Assembly: GCF_022568795.1 (NCBI RefSeq)
Contig: NZ_JAKZHU010000001.1
Span: 434,001-498,000 of the forward strand
DNA: 64,000 nucleotides
From: Arsenicicoccus dermatophilus
Lineage (GTDB): Bacteria; Actinomycetota; Actinomycetes; Actinomycetales; Dermatophilaceae
Direction of reading: 5' to 3'
The notes under the pieces were generated by a model. It worked only from the letters and a program-made list of their open reading frames with translations. It ran no database searches and was not told the origin of the DNA. Positions 1 to 8,182 of this stretch are shown piece by piece. A program made the translations under genes and the position numbers. Each line of letters begins with the position of its first letter. Within the stretch, counting starts at the first letter, position 1.

Positions 1-3
1 GAG

Positions 4-699
4 ATGACCTGGACCAAGGTGGGCGCCCTGCTGCTGAGCGGGTTGCTGGTCGCCGGGGCGTCGGCGTGCGGCGGCGCCCCGGACAAGCCCGCGCGCAGCG
101 CGGCCGACCGGCTCGCCGCCGCTCGCAGAACGCTCGACGCGAGCCCCTCGGTGCGGGTGGACCTCTCCTCGCCGGACTTCCCGGCCAAGGCCGAGGGGGT
201 CACCGCCGCCAAGGGGGTGGTGACCCACCAGCCGGCCTTCCAGGGCTCCCTGACCGTGCGCGCCCGCGGCCTGTCCGGCACCGTTGACGTGGTGTCCGTC
301 GGTGGGACGCTGCGCCTGCGCCTGCCCTTCACCCGGTCCTACGTGCCGGCCCGGGCCGCGGACTACGGCGCCCCTGACCCGGCCGACCTGCTCTCGCCCG
401 ACAAAGGAATCTCTTCGCTGCTCGGCGCGGTGCAGTCGCCCGCGCTGGGTGACAGGAAGCGCGACGGCAGCGCCGAGGTGCAGACGATCACCGGGACCCT
501 GCCCGGCGACCAGGTCGTCGACGTGCTCGCGGCAGGGCAGCGCGGGGCGACCTTCCCCGTCTCCTTCCAGGTCGGCGACGACGACCGGGTCCGCTCGGTG
601 ACTGTCACCGGCCCGTTCTTCCCCGCGACCGGCGCCACGAGCCGGTACGACGTCCGCCTCGACGGCTATGGCGAGCAGGTCACCGTTCGTGCCCCCTGA
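4..699 (+). CDS. LppX/LprAFG-family lipoprotein (LprG-like)
   Basis: A 231-residue exported lipoprotein. The N-terminus has a short basic region, a hydrophobic stretch (about residues 7-19) and a lipobox-like A-S-A-C with the lipidated cysteine at residue 22. The rest is a low-complexity-free domain of the LppX/LprG type, which in mycobacteria forms a hydrophobic pocket that carries acylated lipids across the cell envelope. The stop overlaps the start region of an MFS exporter. This matches the lprG-Rv1410c (P55) operon of Mycobacterium tuberculosis, where lipoprotein and exporter work together. The ATG lies only 3 bases from the window edge, so the ribosome binding site and any upstream start cannot be seen. 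The family call rests on overall pattern and on the neighbour; the lipoprotein signal is seen directly. Confidence 0.75.
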   Translation: MTWTKVGALLLSGLLVAGASACGGAPDKPARSAADRLAAARRTLDASPSVRVDLSSPDFPAKAEGVTAAKGVVTHQPAFQGSLTVRARGLSGTVDVVSVGGTLRLRLPFTRSYVPARAADYGAPDPADLLSPDKGISSLLGAVQSPALGDRKRDGSAEVQTITGTLPGDQVVDVLAAGQRGATFPVSFQVGDDDRVRSVTVTGPFFPATGATSRYDVRLDGYGEQVTVRAP

Positions 700-2425
700 C
701 GCGCGCGGGGTCGGCGGCACCCACCCGGGTGGCCTGCTGGCGGCCGCTTCCTTCGCGGTGCTGCTGGCGGCCGCCGACACCTATGTCGTGGTCCTCGCCC
801 TGCCCGACATGATGGCCGGGGTCGGTCTCGGCATCGACGCGATGCAGCGGGCGACCCCCATCATCAGCGGCTTCCTGCTCGGCTACGTCGCCGTGCTGCC
901 CCTCGTCGGGCGGCTCGCCGACCTCGTCGACCGGGCCCGCGTCCTGCGGGCGCTGCTCGTGGTCTTCCTCGTCGGGTCGGTGGTGACCGCGCTCGCGACC
1001 GAGCTGCCGGTCCTCGTGGGTGGCCGGGTCCTGCAGGGTCTCGGCGGCGGCGGCCTGGTGCCGGCCACGCTGGCGCTCGTCGCGGACGGCTGGCCCCCCG
1101 CCCGGCGCGGGGTGCCGCTCGGCGTGGTCGGCGCGGTGCAGGAGCTCGGCTCCGTGGTGGGGCCGCTCCTCGGCGCAGCCGTGCTCGCGGTCGGCACCTG
1201 GCGAGACGTGTTCTGGCTCAACGCAGCCCTGGCCGCGGCGCTGTGGTGCGCGGTGGCCGCGCTGAGCCGTCCGGGCCCCGCGGCGCGGTCCGTCGCCCTG
1301 GACGGGCCGGCCCCTGCGCGGGCGACCCCGGGTGCCTCGTCCCCACGTCGTGGTGGTCGGGCGCTTCCTGCCGGCATACGGCAGCTGGTCCTCGGGATCG
1401 CCCTGTCCGCCCTGCTCCTGGCGCTGTGGGCGCCGGAGGTCCTGGTCACCCACCTCACCTGGGGGTGGGGCTACCTGCCGCTCGGGTCCCGGGCTCGTCT
1501 CGCCACCCCGCTCGGCGCCGGAGCCGCGGTCCTGCTCCTGGTCTGGCTGGGCCTGTCCTGGCGCGGCTGGGCCCCGGTGCTGAGCCAGGTCGACCTGCTC
1601 GCGGCGCTGCTGGTCGCGGGCGCGCTGGGCTGCCTGGTGCTGACCTTCGCGACCGCCGACCCAGCCGTGCAGGTCGTCGGCCCGCAGGGCCTGTGGCTGC
1701 TGCCGCTGGGCGCGCTGTGCACCGCGGGGTGGGCGCTCCGGCACCGCACCGCCGTGGTGCCGCTGGTGCCCCGCGGCCTGCTGCGTCGGGACGCGGCGAC
1801 GGCCCTGGTGGTGTCCCTGCTGGTGGGCGCGGCCCTCGCCGCGGTGGTCGTCGACGTGCCCGTGCTCGCCCGCCTCACCGTCGCCGGCACCCAGGCCGCG
1901 GCGGCGATGGTGCTGCTGCGGTTCCTGGTGGCGCTGCCCGCCGGGGCCCTGCTCGGCGGTTTGCTCCTGCGGCGCGTCGGACCCTCCTGGGTGTCGGCCG
2001 CCGGGCTGGCCCTCGCCGCCCTCGGACTGGCCGAGATGGCGCGCTGGACCACCGGGGCACTGACCACCGCGGCGGCGACGCCCACCCTCGCCCTGGTGGG
2101 GCTCGGCCTCGGGCTGGCGCTCGCCCCGGTCAACGCCGCCGCCCTGGCCGAGGTCGCCCCCGAGAGCCACGGGAGCATGAGCTCGCTGGTGGTGCTGGCC
2201 CGGATGGTCGGGATGATCGTCGGCCTGGCCCTGCTCACGGCGATCGGGCTGCGGCGTTTCTACGCCGCCACCACGCACCTGCCGGACCCCACCGACCCCA
2301 CGGCGCTGCTCGCCGCGGCCATGGTGCAGGTGCAGACGGTCTTCTGGGGGGCGGCCGGTTGTGCTGCCCTCGCTGCCGTCCTCTCGCTGACGCTGCGTCG
2401 TCGCTCCGTCCCCGAGCGCGGTTGA
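668..2425 (+). CDS. MFS efflux transporter, P55-like
   Basis: A 585-residue integral membrane protein with about 14 hydrophobic segments and the MFS loop signature G-R-L-A-D between the second and third helices (near residues 81-85). Length and the 14-helix layout fit the DHA2 drug/lipid exporter group, to which mycobacterial P55 (Rv1410c) belongs. It overlaps the lipoprotein gene by 32 bases if the ATG is used; an in-frame GTG 21 bases further on would cut the overlap to 11 bases and is equally plausible. Translational coupling with the lipoprotein suggests a joint role in moving lipids or hydrophobic drugs out of the cell. Substrate cannot be read from sequence. Confidence 0.85.
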   Translation: MASRSPFVPPDARGVGGTHPGGLLAAASFAVLLAAADTYVVVLALPDMMAGVGLGIDAMQRATPIISGFLLGYVAVLPLVGRLADLVDRARVLRALLVVFLVGSVVTALATELPVLVGGRVLQGLGGGGLVPATLALVADGWPPARRGVPLGVVGAVQELGSVVGPLLGAAVLAVGTWRDVFWLNAALAAALWCAVAALSRPGPAARSVALDGPAPARATPGASSPRRGGRALPAGIRQLVLGIALSALLLALWAPEVLVTHLTWGWGYLPLGSRARLATPLGAGAAVLLLVWLGLSWRGWAPVLSQVDLLAALLVAGALGCLVLTFATADPAVQVVGPQGLWLLPLGALCTAGWALRHRTAVVPLVPRGLLRRDAATALVVSLLVGAALAAVVVDVPVLARLTVAGTQAAAAMVLLRFLVALPAGALLGGLLLRRVGPSWVSAAGLALAALGLAEMARWTTGALTTAAATPTLALVGLGLGLALAPVNAAALAEVAPESHGSMSSLVVLARMVGMIVGLALLTAIGLRRFYAATTHLPDPTDPTALLAAAMVQVQTVFWGAAGCAALAAVLSLTLRRRSVPERG

Positions 2426-3779
2426 GGCCACCTGCGCGGATTGCTCGTGGTGCACAGGACGGTTGCTGCGCGCGCGGCCGTCCGCGCCGTCGTCCCCAGG
2501 CAGGTCGGCACCCTGGTCCCGGTCGGCCGCCGCGCCTTTCATCGGTCCTATGACGATCTACGACCTCATCGACGACCGGCCCCTGACCGACCCGGAGCTG
2601 GTGCGCACGGTGCTGCGCGACACCATCCCCGGGCCGGGGGCGGGGCCGGAGCTGTGCTTCCTGCTGTGCGACCTCAACGGCCACCTGCTCACCCCGCTGA
2701 TGCTCCAGCTCGACGAGATCCCCGTCGACCCGGTCACCCAGCGCACCGTCCTGGACGCCACCATCGGCGTCGGCGCAACCCACGTCTCGGCGGCCTGCTG
2801 CGTGGTCCGGCACGGCCCGATCCACGCCACCCCGACCGACCGGCTCTGGCAGGAGGCCGTCCAGCGCTACTGCCAGGAGCAGGGGATCCGCGACCTGGGC
2901 TTCTTCGTCATGGGCACCCGCGGCATCGACCAGCTGCAGCCGCTGCGCCTTGCCGCCTGAGCCTGCTCCTGCACGCTGCCGGGGTGTGGGGCTCCGGGTG
3001 CCGGGTGCCGGACCTCGGGGGGCCGCTCCTGCGGCCCGGCGACCGGGCGCCGGGCCGCAGGCCTGCTCGGCGGCCAGCAGCGTGCGGTGGCTCAGCCGCA
3101 CCCCGGGACTGACCTGGCGCAGCGCCTCGGACAGCGCCTCGCGGACCTCCTCGGCGCGGGTCGCGCCGTCACCAGGCGCCACGTCCAGGACGTCGACGAC
3201 GAAGACCGCGTCCCGGGTGTCCTCCGTCAGGCGGGTGCGAGAGCACTGCCGCCAGTTCCAACGGCGACAGGTGACACCGACGTCGTCGCGCCACACGACC
3301 TCGCCCGGCTCGGGATGCTCGACCACCTCGACCCCGGAGGCCGTCGTCGTGAAGTCCTCGCCCCCGCTGGCGCGCACGAGTCGCAGCGGCCCCTCGTAGG
3401 CCTGCAGGTCCTCGCCGCCGAGCGGCGTCTGCAGCCGCACCGAGACGGCGTTGTAGGCATCGGTCACGGCGTTGATCCGGGGCAGCCCGTCGCCGGCCCG
3501 ACGGGCCAGGGCCTCGACGGAGGTCCGGGTGCGCTGCGGCTTGGCGCCGAAGGCCCGGAAGGCCTCGCGCCACCGCGCGATGTGCGGCAGCTCCTCGACC
3601 GGGACCGTCCAGGTGCGAGCCGCGGCCTCCGCCTCCTGCAGCAGCCGCTCGCTCGCCTCGTCGCCCTCCCGGGAGGTCAGCCCCTCGGCGACGAGCAGGA
3701 CGCAGCGGTAGTCCGGGCGCAGCGCCCGGACCTGCTCGTCGATGGTCGCGCCGTCCAGCCATGCGTCGTAGGTGCCCAT
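2235..3779 (-). CDS. B3/B4 tRNA-binding domain protein with abnormally long open frame
   Basis: The first roughly 235 residues (from MGTYDAWLDG) form a B3/B4 domain like that of phenylalanyl-tRNA synthetase beta chains. Recognisable elements are the WREAFRAFGAKPQRTRTSVEAL segment (residues about 68-90), the INAVTDAYN motif and the E-V-V-W-R-D core. Stand-alone members of this family are usually about 220-250 residues and are thought to bind or edit aminoacyl-tRNA, though their role is not settled. Here no stop codon follows the domain. The frame runs on about 275 residues through the hairpin at 3028-3061 and antisense to two neighbouring genes, as Pro/Arg/Gly/Gln-rich sequence typical of non-coding frames. 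The real 3' end is therefore uncertain: either a lost stop or a small indel near 3060. GTG and ATG starts a few codons upstream (3788, 3785) are alternatives. Confidence 0.55.
   Translation of the reverse strand: MGTYDAWLDGATIDEQVRALRPDYRCVLLVAEGLTSREGDEASERLLQEAEAAARTWTVPVEELPHIARWREAFRAFGAKPQRTRTSVEALARRAGDGLPRINAVTDAYNAVSVRLQTPLGGEDLQAYEGPLRLVRASGGEDFTTTASGVEVVEHPEPGEVVWRDDVGVTCRRWNWRQCSRTRLTEDTRDAVFVVDVLDVAPGDGATRAEEVREALSEALRQVSPGVRLSHRTLLAAEQACGPAPGRRAAGAAPRGPAPGTRSPTPRQRAGAGSGGKAQRLQLVDAAGAHDEEAQVADPLLLAVALDGLLPEPVGRGGVDRAVPDHAAGRRDVGCADADGGVQDGALGDRVDGDLVELEHQRGEQVAVEVAQQEAQLRPRPRPGDGVAQHRAHQLRVGQGPVVDEVVDRHRTDERRGGRPGPGCRPAWGRRRGRPRAQQPSCAPRAIRAGGLNRARGRSDDAASARGRQRGQHNRPPPRRPSAPAPWPRRAAPWGRWGPAGAWWRRRNAAARSP
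2550..2960 (+). CDS. conserved hypothetical protein
   Basis: A 136-residue soluble protein starting at the ATG that opens M-T-I-Y-D-L-I-D-D. I do not recognise the family. It has alternating strand-like hydrophobic runs (CFLLCDLNGH, THVSAACCVVRHGPI) and ends with a segment resembling a small alpha/beta fold, reminiscent of JAB/RadC-like proteins, but no metal-binding motif can be defended. An earlier in-frame start 87 bases upstream would add an Arg/Pro-rich stretch unlike the rest, so the inner ATG is preferred. It is transcribed after the exporter gene and faces the convergent B3/B4-domain gene, with a strong hairpin between them. Confidence 0.7.
   Translation: MTIYDLIDDRPLTDPELVRTVLRDTIPGPGAGPELCFLLCDLNGHLLTPLMLQLDEIPVDPVTQRTVLDATIGVGATHVSAACCVVRHGPIHATPTDRLWQEAVQRYCQEQGIRDLGFFVMGTRGIDQLQPLRLAA
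3028..3061. terminator. GC-rich hairpin between convergent genes
   Basis: A perfect 14-bp inverted repeat with a 6-base loop lies just after the hypothetical gene and near the expected 3' end of the B3/B4-domain gene. It could end transcription from both sides. No U-run follows, as is usual in high-GC actinobacteria. Confidence 0.6.
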
Positions 3780-3848
3780 GAGCATCACTGTGGGGTATGC
3801 CGCTCGACGCTGCCCGGCCGGTTCGCGTCCGACTCGCCGGACCGGTGC

Positions 3849-4640
3849 TCAGTCGAGGTCGACGATGACGGGGGCGTGGTCGCTCGCGCCCTTGCCCTTG
3901 CGCTCCTCGCGGTCGATGGAGGCGCCGGTCACCCGGGCCGCCAGGGCGGGGGAGGCGAGGCAGAAGTCGATGCGCATGCCCTGCTTCTTGGGGAAGCGCA
4001 GCTGGGTGTAGTCCCAGTAGGTGTAGACCCCCGGGCCGGGTGCGTGGGGGCGCACCACGTCGGCGTAACCCGCCTCGACGACCCCGCGGAAGGCCGCCCG
4101 CTCGGGCTCGGAGACGTGGGTGGCGCCCTCGAAGACCGCCATGTCCCACACGTCGTCGTCCTGCGGGGCGACGTTCCAGTCGCCCATCAGCGCCACCTGG
4201 GCCTGCGGGTCCGCGGCGAGCCACTCGGCCCCGCGGTCGCGCAGCCGCGCCAGCCAGTCCAGCTTGTAGGCGTAGTGGCTGTGGCCGACCTCGCGCCCGT
4301 TGGGGACGTAGAGCGACCACACCCGCACGCCGTCGCAGGTCGCGGCCAGCGCGCGGGCCTCGGCGACGGCCTCCGGCTCGCCGTACGTCGGCATGCCCTC
4401 GAAGCCGACCTCCACGTCGCTCAGGCCCACCCGGGAGACGATGCCGACACCGTTCCACTGGTTGAGCCCGTGGACGGCGACCTCGTAGCCCGCCTGCTCG
4501 AAGGGCAGCGTCGGGAACTGCGCGTCCTTGCACTTGAGCTCCTGCAGGGCGAGCACGTCGACGTCGTGCCGCTCCAGGAAGGCGACGACCCGGTCGACCC
4601 GGGTCCGGATGCTGTTGACGTTCCACGTAGCGATGCGCAC
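3849..4640 (-). CDS. xthA: exodeoxyribonuclease III
   Basis: A 263-residue protein of the exonuclease III/AP endonuclease family, acting in base-excision repair at abasic sites and 3' ends. Conserved blocks appear in order: the opening WNVNSIRTR, LALQELKCKD with the metal-binding Glu, the LNQWNGVGIVSR block, MGDWNVAPQDDDVWD with the catalytic Asp/Asn, YWDYTQLRFPKKQGMRIDF and the terminal SDHAPVIVDLD with the catalytic His. Length is normal for XthA. The ATG lies only about 10 bases from the end of the neighbouring IS481 element, so its native promoter may have been displaced by the insertion and expression may now depend on sequences in the IS. Confidence 0.95.
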   Translation of the reverse strand: MRIATWNVNSIRTRVDRVVAFLERHDVDVLALQELKCKDAQFPTLPFEQAGYEVAVHGLNQWNGVGIVSRVGLSDVEVGFEGMPTYGEPEAVAEARALAATCDGVRVWSLYVPNGREVGHSHYAYKLDWLARLRDRGAEWLAADPQAQVALMGDWNVAPQDDDVWDMAVFEGATHVSEPERAAFRGVVEAGYADVVRPHAPGPGVYTYWDYTQLRFPKKQGMRIDFCLASPALAARVTGASIDREERKGKGASDHAPVIVDLD

Positions 4641-4649
4641 GCGCCCACC

Positions 4650-5666
4650 CTAGGTGTAACTCGGCAAGACGTTGTTGACGCTGGTTTTGAGGCGTGAGGC
4701 TGGGGGCTTGCCGCCAGCGGCTGTGTGGGGGCGATGGTAGTTGTAGTGGTTGACCCACCCGGCGATGCCGTTGCGACGTTGCTGCTCGCTGGTCCAGGGG
4801 CGGGCGTAAAGGACCTCGCTGCTCATCAGGCCTTGGTAGCGCTCGACCTTGCCGTTGTGCTTAGGCGTGTAGGGGCGGATCCGTTGATGGCGTGAGGCGA
4901 ACGAGGCGGCGTGACGGGCGAAGTGCTTGGACGTGTAGGCGGGCCCGTTGTCGGTGACGATCCGCGTGTAGCGGGTGATGCCGTGGGCGCGGAAGAACAC
5001 TCGGGCGCGGGACAGGAACGCGACCACGGTGGCGGCGGTCTCGTCGTCGTGGCACTCGGTGTAGGCCAGGCGGGAGAACCCGTCAACGGCGGAGTGGATG
5101 TACGTGTACCCGGCACGGGTGCCCTTCCTGCCGGTGGCGCGGGCGGCGCGGTCGGCTGCTTTGTCTTGCTCGCTGCCGCGTCCGTGGACCCGCCAGCCGC
5201 CACCGTCGGGGATGCGGGCGGCTTTCTTCACGTCGAGATGGATCATGTGTCCGGGGTAGCGGGCGGTGATCGTGCCGGGCGCGCGGAGGGGTTCGCCGTC
5301 GGCGTCGAGCCATGACAGGCGAGGCAGCCCGACTCGGTGCAGGATCCGGGAGACCGTGCACGCGGCGATCGTGACGCCCTCGGCGGCGAGGTCGGCGGCG
5401 ATCCGCGTGGCCGAGCGCTTCTTCTTGCGCAGCTCGATGACCCGGTCCACGACGTTCTGAGGCGTCTGGGTGGGGCGCCGGTGGGGTGCGCTGGAGCGGT
5501 CGAGCAGTCCGGCCTGCCCGTACTCGCGGTAGCGGTTCACCCACCTCGACAGGCACTGGCGTGACACGCCTGCTTCCGCGGCGACGTGGGCGATGGGGCG
5601 GTGCTGACAACGCAGCACGAGCCGGTGACGACCCTCGGGTGTCAGGGGCGCGTTACGGTGGGGCAC
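4650..5666 (-). CDS. IS481-family transposase
   Basis: A 338-residue DDE transposase. The N-terminus carries a helix-turn-helix (about residues 10-60, HVAAEAGVSRQCLSRWVNRY) and a second HTH region (GVTIAACTVSRILHRVG). The catalytic core follows with D in HLDVKKAARI, D in IVTDNGPAYTS and E in KHNGKVERYQG, ending with the VNHYNYHRPHTA block typical of integrase-core proteins. It starts at GTG. The last codons read Tyr-Thr-TAG, and the TAG is part of the CTAG target/terminal sequence, so the stop codon is partly supplied by the insertion site. Length fits the family and no frameshift is seen. Confidence 0.95.
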   Translation of the reverse strand: MPHRNAPLTPEGRHRLVLRCQHRPIAHVAAEAGVSRQCLSRWVNRYREYGQAGLLDRSSAPHRRPTQTPQNVVDRVIELRKKKRSATRIAADLAAEGVTIAACTVSRILHRVGLPRLSWLDADGEPLRAPGTITARYPGHMIHLDVKKAARIPDGGGWRVHGRGSEQDKAADRAARATGRKGTRAGYTYIHSAVDGFSRLAYTECHDDETAATVVAFLSRARVFFRAHGITRYTRIVTDNGPAYTSKHFARHAASFASRHQRIRPYTPKHNGKVERYQGLMSSEVLYARPWTSEQQRRNGIAGWVNHYNYHRPHTAAGGKPPASRLKTSVNNVLPSYT

Positions 5667-5788
5667 AGGGCAGGTCCTTCGAGATCGGCTATACGAGTTG
5701 CTTGGTCGCTACTCATGGTGCCGCCGACGGACCTGCCCGTCCTCAACCCCGGCCCCGCGTCAACAACCTCCTGCACCGCAACACCTAG
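4650..5788 (-). mobile_element. IS481-family insertion sequence
   Basis: A complete element of about 1.14 kb with one transposase gene. Imperfect terminal inverted repeats of about 30 bases are visible: both ends read TAGGTGT from the outside, followed about 13 bases later by GTTGTTGACGC. The same 6-mer CCTAGG (4649-4654 and 5784-5789) occurs at both junctions, consistent with target duplication at a CTAG site, which is a known preference in this family. It sits between xthA and the SDR gene. Both flanking genes are intact, and the transposase is open throughout, so the copy may be active. Confidence 0.9.
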
Positions 5789-5813
5789 GGGCCGGGTCCG
5801 ACATACTGCCCGC

Positions 5814-6590
5814 ATGGCAATCGCTCTCGTCACCGGCGCGTCCGCCGGCATCGGTCAGGCCTTCGCCCGCGAGCTCGCCTGCCGCGGTCACGACCTGGTG
5901 CTCGTCGCCCGCGCGCAGGATCGCCTCCAGGGCCTCGCCGACGAGCTGTGCGAGCTGCACGGCACGACCTGCGAGGTGCTCCCCGCTGACCTCACCGACC
6001 GTGCCGAGCTGCAGCGCGTCGCGGACCGGCTCGCCGACCAGGAGCGCCCCGTCGACCTGCTGGTCAACAACGCGGGCTACGGGATGAAGACCTCCTTCCT
6101 GAAGACGCCGATCGAGGCCGAGGAGCACCACCTGCTCCTGCACACCCGGGCCGTGCTCGTCCTCTCGCAGGCGGCGGCCGTGTCCATGGTGGCGCGCGGC
6201 CGCGGCGCGATCGTCAACGTCTCCTCGGTCGCGAGCTTCGTGGCCATGGGCACCTACTCCGCGGCCAAGGCGTGGACGACGACCTTTACCGAGGCGCTCG
6301 CGATGGAGCTGCGCGGCACCGGCGTCACCGCGACCGCCCTGTGCCCCGGCTTCACGCACACCGAGTTCCACGACCGGGCGCAGATGGACATGTCGCTGCT
6401 GCCGGAGGCGGCCTGGCTGGACGCCGACCGACTGGTGCAGGACTGCCTCGACGACGTCGCCCGCGGCCGGGTCGTCTCGGTCCCGGGGGCGCTCTACAAG
6501 GGCCTGGTCGGCTCCCTGCAGGTGCTGCCCCGCGGCCTGGTGCGCAGCGTGAGCATGCACCTGGCCACCCGTCGCCGCCGCCTGGGCTGA
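5814..6590 (+). CDS. SDR-family oxidoreductase
   Basis: A 258-residue short-chain dehydrogenase. The cofactor-binding TGASAGIG motif is at residues 7-14, the NNAG motif follows at about residue 84, and the catalytic Ser (NVSSVAS) and YSAAK tetrad are in the normal places. It continues with CPGFTHTEF, a typical post-catalytic segment. The ATG giving MAIALVTGASAG is the only start that places the Rossmann fold at the N-terminus; the longer open frame upstream lies within the IS element. Substrate is unknown. It precedes pyrE by 26 bases and may be co-transcribed with it. Confidence 0.9.
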   Translation: MAIALVTGASAGIGQAFARELACRGHDLVLVARAQDRLQGLADELCELHGTTCEVLPADLTDRAELQRVADRLADQERPVDLLVNNAGYGMKTSFLKTPIEAEEHHLLLHTRAVLVLSQAAAVSMVARGRGAIVNVSSVASFVAMGTYSAAKAWTTTFTEALAMELRGTGVTATALCPGFTHTEFHDRAQMDMSLLPEAAWLDADRLVQDCLDDVARGRVVSVPGALYKGLVGSLQVLPRGLVRSVSMHLATRRRRLG

Positions 6591-6616
6591 CCTGGGACGC
6601 GGCTAGGCTCGAGCCC

Positions 6617-7171
6617 ATGAACCCTGCCGACGCCCGCGCCCGCCTGCTCGAGATCATCAAGGACAAGGCCATCGTCCACGGCCGCGTCACCCTGTCCTCC
6701 GGCAAGGAGGCCGACTACTACGTCGACCTGCGCCGGATCACGCTGGACGGCGAGGCGGCCCCCCTGGTCGGCATCGTGCTGCGCGACCTCACCAAGGACC
6801 TGGCGTATGACGCCGTCGGCGGCCTGACGCTGGGAGCCGATCCCGTCGCCACCTCCATGCTGCACGCGTCGGCCGCCGCCGGGGATCGCCTCGACGCCTT
6901 CGTGGTGCGCAAGGCCGGCAAGGCCCACGGTCTGCAGCAGCGGATCGAGGGGCCTTCGATCACGGGTCGCCGGGTGCTCGTGGTCGAGGACACCACCACG
7001 ACGGGTGGGTCGCCGCTGGAGGCGGTCGCCGCGTGCCGCGAGGAGGGCGCCGAGGTCGTCGCCGTCGCCACGATCGCCGACCGGACCACCGGTGCGGGGG
7101 AGCGGATCAAGGACGAGGCGGGGGTTCCCTACCTGCACGTCTACTCCCTCGACGAGCTCGGGCTGGCCTGA
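6617..7171 (+). CDS. pyrE: orotate phosphoribosyltransferase
   Basis: A 184-residue enzyme that joins orotate to PRPP to give OMP in pyrimidine synthesis. The PRPP-binding signature VLVVEDTTTTGGS (about residues 119-131) is exact, and the LSSGKEADYYVDLRRITL block near the N-terminus is characteristic of OPRTase. The size fits the short archaeal/actinobacterial form. pyrE close to a TrmH-like methyltransferase and the aldolase/purA block is an arrangement seen in other actinobacteria. A hairpin follows the stop. Confidence 0.95.
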   Translation: MNPADARARLLEIIKDKAIVHGRVTLSSGKEADYYVDLRRITLDGEAAPLVGIVLRDLTKDLAYDAVGGLTLGADPVATSMLHASAAAGDRLDAFVVRKAGKAHGLQQRIEGPSITGRRVLVVEDTTTTGGSPLEAVAACREEGAEVVAVATIADRTTGAGERIKDEAGVPYLHVYSLDELGLA

Positions 7172-7231
7172 CCGGGCCTGCGCCCGCGGCCACGCCGGCC
7201 GACGTCGCGCCGCCGACAGATCGGATCGGGT

Positions 7232-7260
7232 CGAGGCGCCGGGAACGTCCTGGCGCCTCG
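7232..7260 (+). terminator. hairpin after pyrE
   Basis: A perfect 9-bp stem (CGAGGCGCC / GGCGCCTCG) with an 11-base loop lies between pyrE and the lemA-like gene. It is a probable intrinsic terminator without a U-tract. Confidence 0.5.
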
Positions 7261-7337
7261 CGTCGTCCTACCGGTGATCGTCCTGGCCGTCCGGCTAGGC
7301 TGACCACGACCACGTCCAGCCCTGGAGGGGGAGCCCC

Positions 7338-8162
7338 GTGCTCATCGCCTTGATCGTCCTGCTCGTCATCGTCGCCGCGATCGGTTTCTGGCTCGTCAGC
7401 ATGCACAACGGACTCATCGCCCTGCGCAACCGCACGCAGGAGTCCTGGCGTCAGATCGACGTCGAGCTCAAGCGGCGTCACGACCTGATCCCCAACCTCG
7501 TCGAGACCGTCAAGGGCTTCGCCGGTCACGAGCGCGGCACCCTCGACGAGGTCATGCGGGCCCGCGCCGCCGCCGTCCAGGCGGGTGGCACCCCGGCCCA
7601 GACCGCCGCCGCCGAGCAGGAGCTGACCGGTGCGCTCGGTCGCCTCATGGCGGTCACCGAGGCCTACCCGCAGCTGCAGGCCAACCAGAGCTTCCTGGCC
7701 CTGCAGTCCGAGCTGTCGTCCACGGAGGACCGCATCGCCTCGGCCCGTCGCTACTACAACGCGACCGTGCGCGAGCTCAACACCAAGGTCGAGTCCTTCC
7801 CCAGCAGCGCGATCGCCAAGCGGGCGGGCGTGCACCAGGAGCAGTACTTCGAGGCCGAGGCCGGTGCGCGCTCCACGCCGCAGGTCAACTTCGACACCAA
7901 CTCCGCGCGCACCTACGAGACCGCTCCCGAGCCGACCATCGGTGGTCCGGTCCAGGGCGGTCAGCCGGTGCCCCCGGCCCAGCTGCCAGGCCAGGCCGGC
8001 ACGGCCGAGGGCGCGCACGCCCCCGCGGGCGGGCTGCCCGCCGGCGCGTCCGACCTCGCCCAGGGCGGCGGTCGTCAGGGCGACATGCCCGACACCAACC
8101 CCCACCAGGAGGGCGGCGCCCTCGGCTGGGGCTCCGGCGGCCCGGAGACGCCCCGCGCGTGA
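7338..8162 (+). CDS. LemA-family membrane protein
   Basis: A 274-residue protein with one N-terminal membrane helix (residues 1-20) followed by a long helical LemA domain. The domain holds the conserved NRTQESWRQIDVELKRRHDLIPNLVETVKG block, the LQANQSFLALQSELSSTEDRI block and the ARRYYNATVRELNTKVESFPS block. The last 80 residues are a Gly/Gln/Pro-rich tail without predicted structure. LemA proteins are anchored with an outside-facing N-terminus in many bacteria; their function is not established. A GTG start preceded by GGAGGGGGAG gives the membrane helix at the N-terminus. Confidence 0.9.
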   Translation: MLIALIVLLVIVAAIGFWLVSMHNGLIALRNRTQESWRQIDVELKRRHDLIPNLVETVKGFAGHERGTLDEVMRARAAAVQAGGTPAQTAAAEQELTGALGRLMAVTEAYPQLQANQSFLALQSELSSTEDRIASARRYYNATVRELNTKVESFPSSAIAKRAGVHQEQYFEAEAGARSTPQVNFDTNSARTYETAPEPTIGGPVQGGQPVPPAQLPGQAGTAEGAHAPAGGLPAGASDLAQGGGRQGDMPDTNPHQEGGALGWGSGGPETPRA

Positions 8163-8182
8163 CCTGACCTCACTCGCATTTC

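Noticed and set aside
680-2542. 620-codon minus-strand frame opposite the MFS gene
   Set aside because: His/Gln/Arg/Gly-rich shadow of a membrane-protein gene.
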